A stretch of 64,000 nucleotides of DNA from Mycobacterium sp. (GTDB lineage Bacteria; Actinomycetota; Actinomycetes; Mycobacteriales; Mycobacteriaceae), in contig JAKFVT010000061.1 in NCBI GenBank assembly GCA_021732005.1, positions 1-64,000 on the forward strand, written 5' to 3'. The notes below the pieces were generated by a model, which made no database searches, was not told where the DNA came from, and saw only the letters and a program-made list of their open reading frames with translations. Positions 15,846 through 24,066 of this stretch are shown here, one piece after another. How positions within the stretch are numbered: the stretch's first letter is position 1; each line of letters begins with the position of its first letter. The position numbers were made by a program, and so were the translations under genes.

Positions 15846-17066
15846 TCAGCGGGTGGCGGCGCCGAACACCCGTCGCAACGCCACGAATCGCACCAAGGTG
15901 GCGACCAGGTTGGCCGCGACCAGAACCGACAGTTCGACGCCCTTGCCGACGGTCGGATCGTAGCGGTGCAGCAGATACAGCGAGCCGCTGGTGATGGCCA
16001 GCCCGAACGCGAAGATCAGCAGGCCGTGGACGTGATGGCGGGCGACACCGGCGCGGCCGCGGATGCCGAAGGTGAAGGCCCGGTTGGCGGCGGTGTTGGC
16101 CAGTGCGGTGAGCAGCAGGGCGGTCAGGTTGGCGGCCTGCGCACCGAGCGCGGGGTGCAGCGAAAGATACAGCAGCGCAAAGGCGATGGTGCTGGCGATG
16201 CCGATCAGCCCGAAGCGCACCATCTGGCCGACCATGCCGCGGGGCACGCCGGGCACCAGCGGCTCGCGGCCGAGCGCGGCCTGCAGGTCTCGCAGCGGCA
16301 GCGCGCCGGTGGTCAGCGCCCGGCCGACTCGCCAGCAGCCTTTGAGGTCTTCGATCGCGGTGGCCAGGATGTCGACGCGGGAGTCCGGGTCGTCGATCCA
16401 GTCGACCGGTACCTCGTGGATGCGCAGGCCGGCCTTCTCGGCCAGCACCAGAAGTTCGGTGTCGAAGAACCACCCGGTGTCGGCGACCAGGGGCAGCAGC
16501 TGGCGGGCGACGTCGGCGCGCAACGCTTTGAAGCCGCACTGGGCATCGGAGAACCGCGCCCCGAGCAGGCCGCGCAGCAGCAAGTTGTAGCCGCGGGACA
16601 CCACTTCCCGCTTGATGCCCCGCACCACCCGCGACGAGGCGGCAAGCCGCGAGCCGATCGCGATGTCGGAATGCCCGGACACCAGCGGCGCGACCAACGG
16701 CATCAGCGCCGAAAGATGGGTCGAGAGATCGACATCCATATAGGCGACCACGTCGGCCGGCGACGACGCCCACGCGGCGGCCAGGGCCCCGCCGCGGCCC
16801 TTGGCGTCGAGGTGGAGCACTTCGACGTCGGACAGTTCGTCGGCGAGCTCCCGCGCGACCGACAACGTGCTGTCGGTACTGGCGTTGTCGGCCACCACGA
16901 TTCGGGCCCGGTAGGGCACCTCGTCGAGCAGGAACTGGTGGAGCCGTCGCACGCAGGCCGCGACGTCGCGCTCCTCGTTGTACACGGGGATGACGATGTC
17001 GAGAACGTAGCGACCCCCGACGCCGATCGCAGCAGTGCGCTGCTCGGCCGGCAGGGTGTCGGTCAT
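15846..17066 (-). CDS. GT2 polyprenyl-phosphate glycosyltransferase fused to a GtrA domain
   Basis: The 406-residue protein has a GT-A domain (about residues 20-260) with IVIPVYNEERD, VVADNASTDST and the metal-binding MDVDLSTHL, then a GtrA-like domain of four membrane segments (about 280-400). The GT2 part should transfer a sugar from a nucleotide donor to polyprenyl phosphate, and GtrA may flip or position the product. The gene is directly followed by the GT39 gene, so the pair forms a donor-making and donor-using system for envelope glycosylation. Confidence 0.85.
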   Translation of the reverse strand: MTDTLPAEQRTAAIGVGGRYVLDIVIPVYNEERDVAACVRRLHQFLLDEVPYRARIVVADNASTDSTLSVARELADELSDVEVLHLDAKGRGGALAAAWASSPADVVAYMDVDLSTHLSALMPLVAPLVSGHSDIAIGSRLAASSRVVRGIKREVVSRGYNLLLRGLLGARFSDAQCGFKALRADVARQLLPLVADTGWFFDTELLVLAEKAGLRIHEVPVDWIDDPDSRVDILATAIEDLKGCWRVGRALTTGALPLRDLQAALGREPLVPGVPRGMVGQMVRFGLIGIASTIAFALLYLSLHPALGAQAANLTALLLTALANTAANRAFTFGIRGRAGVARHHVHGLLIFAFGLAITSGSLYLLHRYDPTVGKGVELSVLVAANLVATLVRFVALRRVFGAATR

Positions 17067-17175
17067 ACCGATGATGTTCGCGTCCCAAGCTGCTGTGGCA
17101 CTGGGCCGGATCTGAGGGGTTGCTGTGAGCCAGCTTCATGATCGGCCCCGGGCGCCTACTCATATGCTTGGGCTC

Positions 17176-17580
17176 ATGGCCTCCGTCTTCACCATGATCA
17201 TCAACCGCGAACTGCCGGGACGATTCGTCTACGAAGACGACGAGGTCGTCGCGTTCCTGACCATCGAGCCGATGACACCAGGACACACACTGGTGGTTCC
17301 GCGGGCCGAGGTCGACAACTGGCAGGACGTCGAGCCGGCCGTGTTCAATAAGGTGATGGCGGTGTCCCAGCGGATCGGCAAGGCGGTGTGTGCGGCGTTC
17401 GGCGCCGAGCGGTCCGGGCTGATCATCGCCGGGCTCGAAGTGCCGCACCTGCACGTGCACGTGTTCCCCGCGCGCAACCTGTCCGACTTCGGCTTCGCCA
17501 ACGTCGACCGCAATCCCTCTCCCGCGTCGCTCGACGAGGCACAGGCCAAGATCAAGGCCGCGCTGGCCGAACTCGGTTAG
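17176..17580 (+). CDS. HIT family nucleotide-binding protein (Rv0759c-like)
   Basis: The 134-residue protein has the histidine triad HLHVHVF near residue 95, with the MTPGHTLVVPRAE segment (about 33-45) typical of the HIT fold. HIT proteins hydrolyse or transfer nucleoside monophosphates from small substrates. I chose the ATG at 17176 (MASVFTMIINRELPG) because family similarity starts there. An earlier GTG at 17125 has a good GAGGGG site and would add 17 residues, so the start is not settled. The stop overlaps the convergent phoR stop by 4 bases. Confidence 0.85.
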   Translation: MASVFTMIINRELPGRFVYEDDEVVAFLTIEPMTPGHTLVVPRAEVDNWQDVEPAVFNKVMAVSQRIGKAVCAAFGAERSGLIIAGLEVPHLHVHVFPARNLSDFGFANVDRNPSPASLDEAQAKIKAALAELG

Positions 17581-19016
17581 ACCCGCGGGGCGACCGGGGC
17601 CGCGACGTCGGCGATGCGCGGCAAGCTGACCCGGAAGCAACAGCCCTGGCCCGGCGCGGTCGACACCGTGACTCGGCCGCCGTGGGCGTAGACCAGCGAG
17701 TCGACGATCGACAACCCCAGTCCGGTGCCGCCACTGGCGCGGGCCCGTGAGGAGTCGGTGCGATAGAACCGCTCGAACACCCGCCGGGCGTCCTCGGGCG
17801 TCATGCCTGGGCCTTCGTCGGCGACCTCCAGCACCGCGTCGTCGGACGACGTGCCCACCCGCACAGTGATCCGGGCGGTCTCCGGGGTGTGCTGCAGGGC
17901 GTTGGCCACCAGATTGCCCAGCACCTGACGCAACCTGGCCTCGTCGCCGATGACCTCGGGAGTGCCGGGGCCGTCGAAGACCTCCATGGTGATGGTGCGC
18001 TTGGGGGCGATCGACTGGGCGTCGTGCACGGCGTCAGTGGCGAGGGTGAGCAGGTCGACGCGACGTTGTTCGAGCGGGCGCTGGGCGTCGAGGCGCGCCA
18101 GCAATAGCAGGTCGTCGACCAGTAGGCCCATCCGGCGCGACTCGCTTTCGATGCGGGACATCAGCATCTCGACGTCGCGGGCCGCGCCCTGCCGGTAGAG
18201 CTCGGCGAAGCCGCGGATGGTGGTCAGCGGGGTGCGCAATTCGTGGCTGGCGTCGGTGATGAAGCGCCGCATCCGTTCTTCGGAGGTGCGGGCCTGCTCG
18301 GCGGAGGCCTCCGACGACGCCATCGCGGTCTGGATCTGGGCGAGCATGCCGTTGAGCGCCAACGACAGCCGGCCTACTTCGGTACGTGGATCACGTTCGG
18401 GCACACGACGATCCAGCTGTCCGGCGGCGATCGCCGCGGCGGTCTTCTCGACTTCGACGAGCGGCCGAAGGCTGCGGTGCACCACCCAGTAACCGGCGAC
18501 GCCGAGGATGATCAGGACAGCCGTGCCGATCGCGAACTGCGACCACGCCAGACTGCGCACGGTGGACTGGATGTCCGACATGTCGATGGCCACCGTGGTC
18601 AGCTCGCCGCTGGGCCCGCGCACCGACACCGCGCGCCATTCGACCGGCGAGTGGTCCAGCGAGCCGACAGTGACCGGGACAGGCCCGACGTCGTTGTCGT
18701 CGGGCAGCGCCGGTTCGGCGTCCCGGTCGTTGACGGCCATCCAGATGTGGCCGTCGTCGTCGACCCCACGGACGTAAAAGTTCGACGGCGGCCGCGCGGG
18801 GTTGGGTTCCTCATCGGGCGGGGGCATCCGGCGCGGAGCCTGTGCCCAGCCCCGGGAGGCGTCCAGCAGGGTCTGGTCGGCGCGGTTGATGAGGTCGTGT
18901 CGCAGAGTCGAGGTGACGGCGATCCCCGAGGCCAGCAAGCCACAGCCCACGAGCAGCAGCATGGCGGCCACCAGTCCGACTCTCAGCGGCAACGCTCGAT
19001 GGTAGGGCGTGGGCAT
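17577..19016 (-). CDS. phoR: Sensor histidine kinase PhoR
   Basis: The 479-residue kinase has a short cytoplasmic N-terminus, a first membrane helix (about 12-36), a sensor loop of roughly 125 residues rich in proline and acidic residues, a second helix near 165-187 and a HAMP domain. The phosphoacceptor histidine is in DASHELRTPLTT (about 267) and the ATPase domain has NLVANALQHT and GTGLGLSIV. It phosphorylates PhoP in response to an envelope signal (acid pH in M. tuberculosis). The ATG at 19014-19016 is 38 bases after the phoP stop. Confidence 0.93.
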   Translation of the reverse strand: MPTPYHRALPLRVGLVAAMLLLVGCGLLASGIAVTSTLRHDLINRADQTLLDASRGWAQAPRRMPPPDEEPNPARPPSNFYVRGVDDDGHIWMAVNDRDAEPALPDDNDVGPVPVTVGSLDHSPVEWRAVSVRGPSGELTTVAIDMSDIQSTVRSLAWSQFAIGTAVLIILGVAGYWVVHRSLRPLVEVEKTAAAIAAGQLDRRVPERDPRTEVGRLSLALNGMLAQIQTAMASSEASAEQARTSEERMRRFITDASHELRTPLTTIRGFAELYRQGAARDVEMLMSRIESESRRMGLLVDDLLLLARLDAQRPLEQRRVDLLTLATDAVHDAQSIAPKRTITMEVFDGPGTPEVIGDEARLRQVLGNLVANALQHTPETARITVRVGTSSDDAVLEVADEGPGMTPEDARRVFERFYRTDSSRARASGGTGLGLSIVDSLVYAHGGRVTVSTAPGQGCCFRVSLPRIADVAAPVAPRV

Positions 19017-19054
19017 CTCTCTATTGTTCGCGCCGATCGGCGCGACGCGCCGGA

Positions 19055-19774
19055 TTACCGCGGCTCCCGCAGCACGTATCCGACACCGCGCAGGGTGTGC
19101 AGGAGGCGCTTTTCGCCGGTGTCGATCTTGCGGCGCAGGTAGGAGACGTAGGACTCGACGACATTGACGTCGCCGCCGAAGTCGTAGCGCCAGACGTGGT
19201 CGAGGATCTTGGGCTTGCTGAGCACGGTGCCGGCGTTGATGACGAAGTAGCGCAGCAGGGTGAACTCGGTCGGCGAGAGCGAGACCGGCTCGCCGGCCTT
19301 CCACACCTCGTGGGTGTCCTCGTCGAGCTCGATGTCGGCGAAGCTCAGCCGCGAATTGCGCGGCTCCTCCACACCTTTGCCTGCGCGGCGCAGGATCACG
19401 CGCAACCGGGCGACGACCTCTTCGAGGCTGAACGGCTTGGTGACGTAGTCGTCGCCGCCCAGGGTGAGACCGGCGATCTTGTCCTGGAGGCTGTCGCGCG
19501 CGGTCAGGAACAGCGCGGGCGCGTCGATGCCGTCGGCGCGCAGCCTGCGCAATACCCCGAAGCCGTCCATGCCGGGCATCATGACGTCGAGGATGACAGC
19601 GTCGGGCCGCACCTCCCGAGCGCGATCGAGGGCTGCCGGGCCGCTCGATGCGGTGTGGACCTCGAAGCCCTGGAACTTCAGGCTTACCGACAGGAGTTCC
19701 ACGATGTTGGTCTCGTCGTCCACGACGAGGACACGTGCCTCGGGCTTGGTCTCGGGCGTAACAGGTGCGGCCAT
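19055..19774 (-). CDS. phoP: Response regulator PhoP
   Basis: The 239-residue OmpR/PhoB-type regulator has a receiver domain with DDE near residue 20, the phosphorylated aspartate in ILDVMMPGMD (about 63), the conserved threonine in FLTARD and lysine in VTKPFS. A winged-helix domain follows, with SPTEFTLLRYF and VVESYVSYLRRKID. In mycobacteria PhoP controls envelope lipids, acid adaptation and secretion. A PhoP box 45-62 bases upstream of the start indicates autoregulation. Confidence 0.96.
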   Translation of the reverse strand: MAAPVTPETKPEARVLVVDDETNIVELLSVSLKFQGFEVHTASSGPAALDRAREVRPDAVILDVMMPGMDGFGVLRRLRADGIDAPALFLTARDSLQDKIAGLTLGGDDYVTKPFSLEEVVARLRVILRRAGKGVEEPRNSRLSFADIELDEDTHEVWKAGEPVSLSPTEFTLLRYFVINAGTVLSKPKILDHVWRYDFGGDVNVVESYVSYLRRKIDTGEKRLLHTLRGVGYVLREPR

Positions 19775-19818
19775 GCTGACAATTTCCTCTCACATTGGTG
19801 AACTCACGCTGCCTAGGC

Positions 19819-19836
19819 GCTGTGAGGTTCCTGTGA
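19819..19836 (-). promoter_or_regulatory. PhoP box upstream of phoP
   Basis: Read on the minus strand the site is TCACAGG-AACC-TCACAGC, two 7-base direct repeats with a 4-base spacer, as in the known PhoP consensus. It lies 45 bases upstream of the phoP ATG, inside the divergent region shared with the repeat-protein gene at 19903, so it may control both genes. Confidence 0.8.
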
Positions 19837-19902
19837 GTTGGGTTTTTCGTCGTTTAGCCGATACCTCCGGTTACAAACTTTTTCCGCTCCTACACTTGTG
19901 AA

Positions 19903-20649
19903 ATGGACCTGGCGAAGACGCTCGTAGGTATCGCGAGCGCACCGGTACGGGTGGGGCTGGCGGCAGCCGAGGTCGGGCTCGACGTCGCTAAAGTGGGCGT
20001 TGACCTCACCAAACAAGCGCTGGGCGAGGCGGGGGTGGCAGCGTCACCGAGTTCGATGGCGCAGATGTTCGGCTTGGAGGACACCATCTCGCGGGCGAAC
20101 AAACTCGCCCAATTGCTCGATGACGACGCCCCGCTGGGGCGGGCCCTGGCGCCGGACGGCCCGCTGGACCGGCTGATGCGTCCCGGCGGGCTGATCGACC
20201 GGGTCACCGCACCCGACGGGGTGCTCGACCGGCTGACCGCCGAGGGGGGTGGTCTGGAACGGTCGCTGGCGCCGGGCGGGCTGCTTGACCAGCTGCTCGA
20301 CGAGGACGGGCTGGTCGAACGGATTCTCGGCGAGGAGGGGCTGGCCGACCGGCTGATGGCCGAGGGCGGTCTGGTGGAGAAGCTGACCGCGCGCAATGGC
20401 CCCCTGGAGCAGCTGGCCGATGTCGCCGACACGTTGAACCGGCTCGCGCCCGGACTGGAAGCACTGGCGCCGACGATCGAGACGCTGCGCGAGGCGGTCA
20501 CCACCCTGAGCCTCGTGGTCAACCCGCTCAGCAATATCGCCGACCGGATCCCGATCCCCGGCCGCCGCCGCAGCTACACACCGCCGCGCCCAGTTGGCAC
20601 CGAACGGGTGCGCAGCGAGCGGCTGGTCATCGACGACGACGAACAGTGA
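19903..20649 (+). CDS. Decapeptide-repeat protein of unknown function next to phoP
   Basis: The 248-residue protein has an amphipathic N-terminus (MDLAKTLVGIASAPVRVGLA), a middle of nine consecutive ten-residue repeats (residues 83-172, with a degenerate tenth before them) and a basic C-terminus ending RSERLVIDDDEQ. The repeat consensus is A-(P/E)-(G/D)-G-(L/P)-(L/V)-(D/E)-R-L-(T/L/M), with hydrophobics at fixed spacing that suggest a solenoid or helical rod. No signal peptide or catalytic motif is visible. TACACT at 19891-19896, 7 bases before the ATG, suggests a leaderless transcript. The function is not recognised. Confidence 0.75.
   Translation: MDLAKTLVGIASAPVRVGLAAAEVGLDVAKVGVDLTKQALGEAGVAASPSSMAQMFGLEDTISRANKLAQLLDDDAPLGRALAPDGPLDRLMRPGGLIDRVTAPDGVLDRLTAEGGGLERSLAPGGLLDQLLDEDGLVERILGEEGLADRLMAEGGLVEKLTARNGPLEQLADVADTLNRLAPGLEALAPTIETLREAVTTLSLVVNPLSNIADRIPIPGRRRSYTPPRPVGTERVRSERLVIDDDEQ
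20149..20418 (+). repeat. Nine tandem 30-bp coding repeats
   Basis: The DNA encodes nine successive decapeptides such as APDGPLDRLM, APDGVLDRLT, APGGLLDQLL and AEGGLVEKLT. Copies are well diverged at the DNA level but the G-x-x-D/E-R-L pattern is kept, indicating selection on the protein rather than recent slippage. Confidence 0.8.
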
Positions 20650-20694
20650 GTTCGCTAGTCTGTTAAGCGGTTCCGCCCGGTTCCGGTCGGCCAC

Positions 20695-20766
20695 GCCTCC
20701 TTAGCTCAGTGGTAGAGCAACATACTTGTAATATGTAGGTCATCGGTTCAATCCCGATAGGAGGCT
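20695..20766 (+). tRNA. tRNA-Thr (TGT anticodon)
   Basis: The 72-base sequence folds as a full cloverleaf. The acceptor GCCTCCT (20695-20701) pairs with AGGAGGC (20759-20765), with T as discriminator. The D arm is GCTCAGTGGTAGAGC, the anticodon stem is ACATA/TATGT with loop CTTGTAA (anticodon TGT), and the T arm is ATCGG-TTCAATC-CCGAT. The CCA end is not encoded. It lies beside a duplicated HNH gene. Confidence 0.95.
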
Positions 20767-20872
20767 CTCGAATTGAGGGCATATATGCTGGTAGCCCTCA
20801 CTTCTGCACGCTTCGATCACTCCCGACGCCAGGCCCGTTTGCGCTCTCGGCAAGATTCACAGCAAACATTTG

Positions 20873-21139
20873 CTAGTACGACTGGCCGTTGGCGTAGCGC
20901 TGTCGGCGGTAATGGCGACCGCTACCGCGATTTTTAGCCTTGAATGCAGCGCCCGCCCTGCTGCAGTAGAGCTAATCGCGGACAAAATGGCCTCTATACG
21001 ACATCCGGCCGGATACGCCAGTTTCGAGCCAGGCATCTAAGAGCGCCCGCCGGCGGTAGGCCTGTTGACATGCGTTGCTGCAGTACACCTTCTGGCTGCC
21101 CTGGATATCGACTCCACACCCGATGAACGTGACCGTCAT
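20873..21139 (-). pseudogene. Decayed copy of the small HNH endonuclease gene
   Basis: Read on the minus strand from the ATG at 21137-21139, the frame gives MTVTFIGCGVDIQGSQKVYC then SNACQQAYRRRALLDAWLET, matching the neighbouring intact HNH protein (TQKIFCSNACQQ, WLESG). The frame hits TAG at 20972-20974 after GHFVRD. A shifted frame then reads LALLQQGGRC, and the last part encodes NRGSGRHYRRQRYANGQSY before a stop at 20873-20875, against NRGNGRFYRRERYANGQTY in the intact copy. The HNH core between these parts is deleted. The gene is therefore dead through a frameshift or stop plus an internal deletion. Confidence 0.85.
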
Positions 21140-21148
21140 GGACTGATG

Positions 21149-21227
21149 CTACGACCCGCCACCGACAGCTTTGGCGTTGATCTGCGTCGCGTCAATCGCG
21201 CCAGAATCTGTCGGTGGCGGGCCGTAG
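21149..21227. repeat. 20-bp inverted repeat between head-to-head HNH copies
   Basis: Arms 21149-21168 and 21208-21227 match at 19 of 20 bases as reverse complements, with 39 bases between. Each arm stands just upstream of one HNH start codon (9 bases from both the pseudogene ATG at 21139 and the intact ATG at 21237). This is the upstream part of the inverted gene duplication rather than a terminator. Confidence 0.8.
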
Positions 21228-21236
21228 ATTCTGCAC

Positions 21237-21641
21237 ATGAGGCAATGTCGCCGATGCGGCTCAACGCTCACCAAGCGCACTCAAAAGATCTTCTGCAGCA
21301 ACGCATGTCAGCAACTGGCTCGGCAGGAAGCCAGTACTCGACTCTGGCTCGAGTCCGGCGACGCGTGGCTCGACAGCCGCCGCAAGCACTACGTTCGCAA
21401 CTACCTCAACGATGCACAGTCCGGCTGCTGCGCGATCTGCGGCGGCGCCAACGAGTGGCTGGGTCTGCACCTGGCATTCGTGTTGGACCACATCGACGGT
21501 GACCCGACCAACAACCGCCGAGAAAACCTCCGCCTGATCTGTCCGAACTGCGACTCGCAGTTGCCGACGTACAAGGGACGTAACCGCGGCAACGGGCGGT
21601 TCTACCGCCGTGAGCGCTATGCCAACGGCCAGACGTACTAG
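21237..21641 (+). CDS. Small HNH endonuclease with N-terminal zinc ribbon
   Basis: The 134-residue protein has an N-terminal Cys4 ribbon (CRRCGS, then FCSNACQQ), a linker helix WLESGDAWLDSRRKHYVRNYL and an HNH core: CAICGGANEWLG, VLDHIDGDPTNNRRENLRLICPNC (about 82-105), with DHIDGD and N-N-R as the catalytic segment. It ends in a basic tail NGRFYRRERYANGQTY. Such proteins act as nicking or homing-type nucleases in phages and mobile loci; the target is unknown. A decayed second copy lies head-to-head with it, next to tRNA-Thr. Confidence 0.85.
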   Translation: MRQCRRCGSTLTKRTQKIFCSNACQQLARQEASTRLWLESGDAWLDSRRKHYVRNYLNDAQSGCCAICGGANEWLGLHLAFVLDHIDGDPTNNRRENLRLICPNCDSQLPTYKGRNRGNGRFYRRERYANGQTY

Positions 21642-21703
21642 GCAATCCACGCACTGAGACTCACGCAGTGACACCGCCAGTTCCCAAGGTGTACAACCCA
21701 TAG

Positions 21704-22726
21704 GTGGTGACCGACTTCGATGTCCCCCGCTTCAGTGCGTGGCTGGCCGAGGTCACCGGTGAGCGGGCCGACGTAGCGGTGACGCCGATCCGCGGTGGTG
21801 GCAGTTGCGAGATGTTCCGCGTCGAACGGCTCAACCAAACGTGGGTAGTGCGCCGCGCCCCCGTCGCAGCGGTATCCGACACCGCGCACCAAGTGATCCG
21901 CGAAGCGCGAATCATGGAAATCCTGGAATCACAGGGCATTCCAGTGCCGACAGTCCTGGCCCGCTCCGAAGACCCCGCCATCCTCGGCGCACCCTTCTTC
22001 GTGATGACCTTCGTCGACGGCGACGTCATCCGCCGCGACGGGCTGCCTGAGGCGCTACGACAAGACCCGGGGTCGCAGGACAAGATCGGTGAGCAACTCG
22101 TCGACACCCTGGCGCAGTTGCACGCTGTCGACTGGGCATCGACCCCGCTGGCGGAGATGTCTCATCCGCACGGCTTCCTCGACCGGCAGGTGGACCGCTG
22201 GCTCGGTCAGCTCGACGGCTACCGGGTCCGCGACCTGCCCGACGTCGACGACCTCGCAACCTGGCTGCGTGACCACATGCCGAGACACGGCGATCTGACC
22301 GTCATGCACGGTGATTACAAGGTGGACAACGTCATCTGGGCGCCCACTGCCCCGCCGCGCATCGCCTGCGTCGTGGATCTCGAGATGACCACCGTCGGAG
22401 ATCCGCTCATCGATCTTGCCTGGGCGATGATCTTCTGGCCCGAGGAGGGCAACCCCATCGCGCTGGCCGCCCCCGGCACGCCGAACGGCATCCATCCCGA
22501 CCACTGCCAGACACCTGAACAGCTGGTGCAGCGGTACGCACAGTCGACCGGCCGGGACCTGTCCGACTTCACCTGGTACCAAGTGTTCAGCGCGTGGAAG
22601 CTCGCCGTCGTCCTGGAGGGCTCCTACGCGAAACATGTTCGCGGCCAATCCCGCAACCCGGTCCACGAGGTCTTCGGCACGATCGCCGACGGCCTGCTCA
22701 TCCGCGCAAGGAGGTTCGCCCGATGA
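21704..22726 (+). CDS. APH-family phosphotransferase, acyl-CoA dehydrogenase-associated
   Basis: The 340-residue kinase-fold protein has GGGSCEMFRV as glycine loop (about 29-38), VVRRAP with its lysine-equivalent position, the catalytic loop VMHGDYKVDNVIW (about 204-216) and the metal aspartate in VVDLEMTTVGDP. This subfamily sits beside acyl-CoA dehydrogenases and is fused to them in human ACAD10/ACAD11. There and in bacterial LvaA-type systems it phosphorylates 4-hydroxyacyl-CoA. The same role is inferred here because an SDR, reductase and acyl-CoA dehydrogenase follow. Tandem GTG codons at 21704 and 21707 are both possible starts. Confidence 0.85.
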   Translation: MVTDFDVPRFSAWLAEVTGERADVAVTPIRGGGSCEMFRVERLNQTWVVRRAPVAAVSDTAHQVIREARIMEILESQGIPVPTVLARSEDPAILGAPFFVMTFVDGDVIRRDGLPEALRQDPGSQDKIGEQLVDTLAQLHAVDWASTPLAEMSHPHGFLDRQVDRWLGQLDGYRVRDLPDVDDLATWLRDHMPRHGDLTVMHGDYKVDNVIWAPTAPPRIACVVDLEMTTVGDPLIDLAWAMIFWPEEGNPIALAAPGTPNGIHPDHCQTPEQLVQRYAQSTGRDLSDFTWYQVFSAWKLAVVLEGSYAKHVRGQSRNPVHEVFGTIADGLLIRARRFAR

Positions 22727-23487
22727 CCGACCCGCTCTTCGACGTCTCCGGCCGCGTCGTGCTGATCACCGGCGGTAGCCGCGGACTCGGCGCCGCCATG
22801 AGTATCGCCCTCGCCGAGCGCGGCGCGAAAGTCGTCATCGCCAGCCGCAAACTGGCCTCCTGCGAAGAACTGGCCGATCGCATCAATAGCCAAGGCGGCG
22901 AGGCCTTCCCGCTGCAGTGCCACGTCGGTGACTGGGAAACCCTGGGCGCTGTCGTCGACGCCGCCACCGAGCGCTGGGGCTGGCTGGACGGCTTGGTCAA
23001 CAACGCCGGGATGAGCCCGCTGGCCCCGTCATTGCTCGAGACGTCGGAGACGTTGTTCGACAAGGTGATTGGCGTCAATCTCAAGGGGCCGACCCACCTC
23101 ACCGCCCTGGCCGCGAACGTCATGGCGAACACCGGCGGCGGATCGATCGTCAACATCAGCTCGCTCGCGTCGGTGAAACCGACCCCCGTCGCGCCGATCT
23201 ACGGCGCTGCGAAGGCCGGCCTGAACGCGCTCACCAAGGCGACGGCAATCGAACTCGCCTCTGCCGGAGTCCGGGTGAACTGCATCATCTGCGGAACATT
23301 CGACACCGACGCCGCATCGGGATTCGTCCGCAACCCCGACACGCTGCCCGACGTCGTGAAGCCGATCGCACTGGGGCGGGTCGGCCGACCCGAGGAGGTC
23401 GTCGGCGCCGTGGTCTACCTACTGTCCGACGCGTCCAGCTACACCACCGGATCATCGATGACGATCGACGGTGGCGTCGCCGGGTAA
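22723..23487 (+). CDS. Short-chain dehydrogenase/reductase linked to the APH-like kinase
   Basis: The 254-residue classical SDR has TGGSRGLG near residue 16, VNNAGMSP, the serine in VNISSLAS and YGAAK (about 159), ending with TGSSMTIDGG. IASRK after the second strand suggests NADP(H). The ATG overlaps the kinase stop (ATGA) and follows AAGGAGG, so the two are co-translated. A role in oxidising or reducing a hydroxy- or oxoacyl-CoA is inferred from the cluster. Confidence 0.87.
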   Translation: MTDPLFDVSGRVVLITGGSRGLGAAMSIALAERGAKVVIASRKLASCEELADRINSQGGEAFPLQCHVGDWETLGAVVDAATERWGWLDGLVNNAGMSPLAPSLLETSETLFDKVIGVNLKGPTHLTALAANVMANTGGGSIVNISSLASVKPTPVAPIYGAAKAGLNALTKATAIELASAGVRVNCIICGTFDTDAASGFVRNPDTLPDVVKPIALGRVGRPEEVVGAVVYLLSDASSYTTGSSMTIDGGVAG

Positions 23488-24066
23488 TCAGCTGTCGCGG
23501 CGGATGCCCTCGATGAGGTAATCGATGTGTAGCGAGAACAGCTCGTCGATCTCACCGGCAGTCACGCCATCGGGATGGCTGCCGGCCAACCGATTACGAC
23601 CCATCGGCACCTCCAACGGCGGGTGGTCCATCGCGACGAAGCCCACCGTCGCCCAGGTCAGCAGCCGACAGGCCCGCACCGCGTGGTCGCGCGACATCCC
23701 GTCGCGCCGCATGCACTTCAGCAGTGGCCGGGACGCCTCCAGATAGGCCGGTCGCTTCACCTGGAGGAAGAGCCTGCTGTCGGCGGCTTCGGCGAGCCGT
23801 TGCCGCAGTCGACCGGTCCAGCGCCGCGCATAGTCCTGCCACGCTTCGTCACGGCCCGGCTCCGGCGCCAGGTCAGCCAGGAAGTGGTCCGCCACGGCAG
23901 CCAGCAGAGCGTTCTTGTTGCCGATGCGGGCGTACACCGGCGGCGGCGTCACCCCGAGCCGGCCGGCCACACTGCGCATGCTGACCGCGTCGAGCCCACC
24001 CTCCCGGAGGATGTCCACCGCGGCAGCCACGATTTGTTCTGGCCGCAAGTCGATTTCACCGGTCAT
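23488..24066 (-). CDS. TetR family transcriptional regulator
   Basis: The 192-residue protein has an N-terminal TetR domain: PEQIVAAAVDILREGGLDAV, then SMRSVAGRLGVTPPPVYARIGNK, with a ligand domain containing EASRPLLKCMRRDG and a WATVGFVAMDH segment. Its start overlaps the stop of the reductase gene by 4 bases, so it lies in the minus-strand unit with the acyl-CoA dehydrogenase. It likely controls this locus, perhaps through the inverted repeat at 26387-26412. It converges head-on with the SDR, with no bases between the stops. Confidence 0.87.
   Translation of the reverse strand: MTGEIDLRPEQIVAAAVDILREGGLDAVSMRSVAGRLGVTPPPVYARIGNKNALLAAVADHFLADLAPEPGRDEAWQDYARRWTGRLRQRLAEAADSRLFLQVKRPAYLEASRPLLKCMRRDGMSRDHAVRACRLLTWATVGFVAMDHPPLEVPMGRNRLAGSHPDGVTAGEIDELFSLHIDYLIEGIRRDS

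Noticed and set aside
17577..19793. Single 738-codon frame joining the phoR region to sequence over phoP
   Set aside because: PhoP is encoded in another frame at 19055-19774. The upstream part is a shadow, and PhoR proper starts at 19016.
21149..21227. Inverted repeat read as a transcription terminator
   Set aside because: The 39-base loop and its symmetrical position before two divergent start codons fit a duplicated upstream region, not a terminator.
20767..21703. Integrative element with attachment site at tRNA-Thr
   Set aside because: I found no integrase and no second copy of the tRNA 3' end in the nearby sequence, so only the HNH duplication is claimed.
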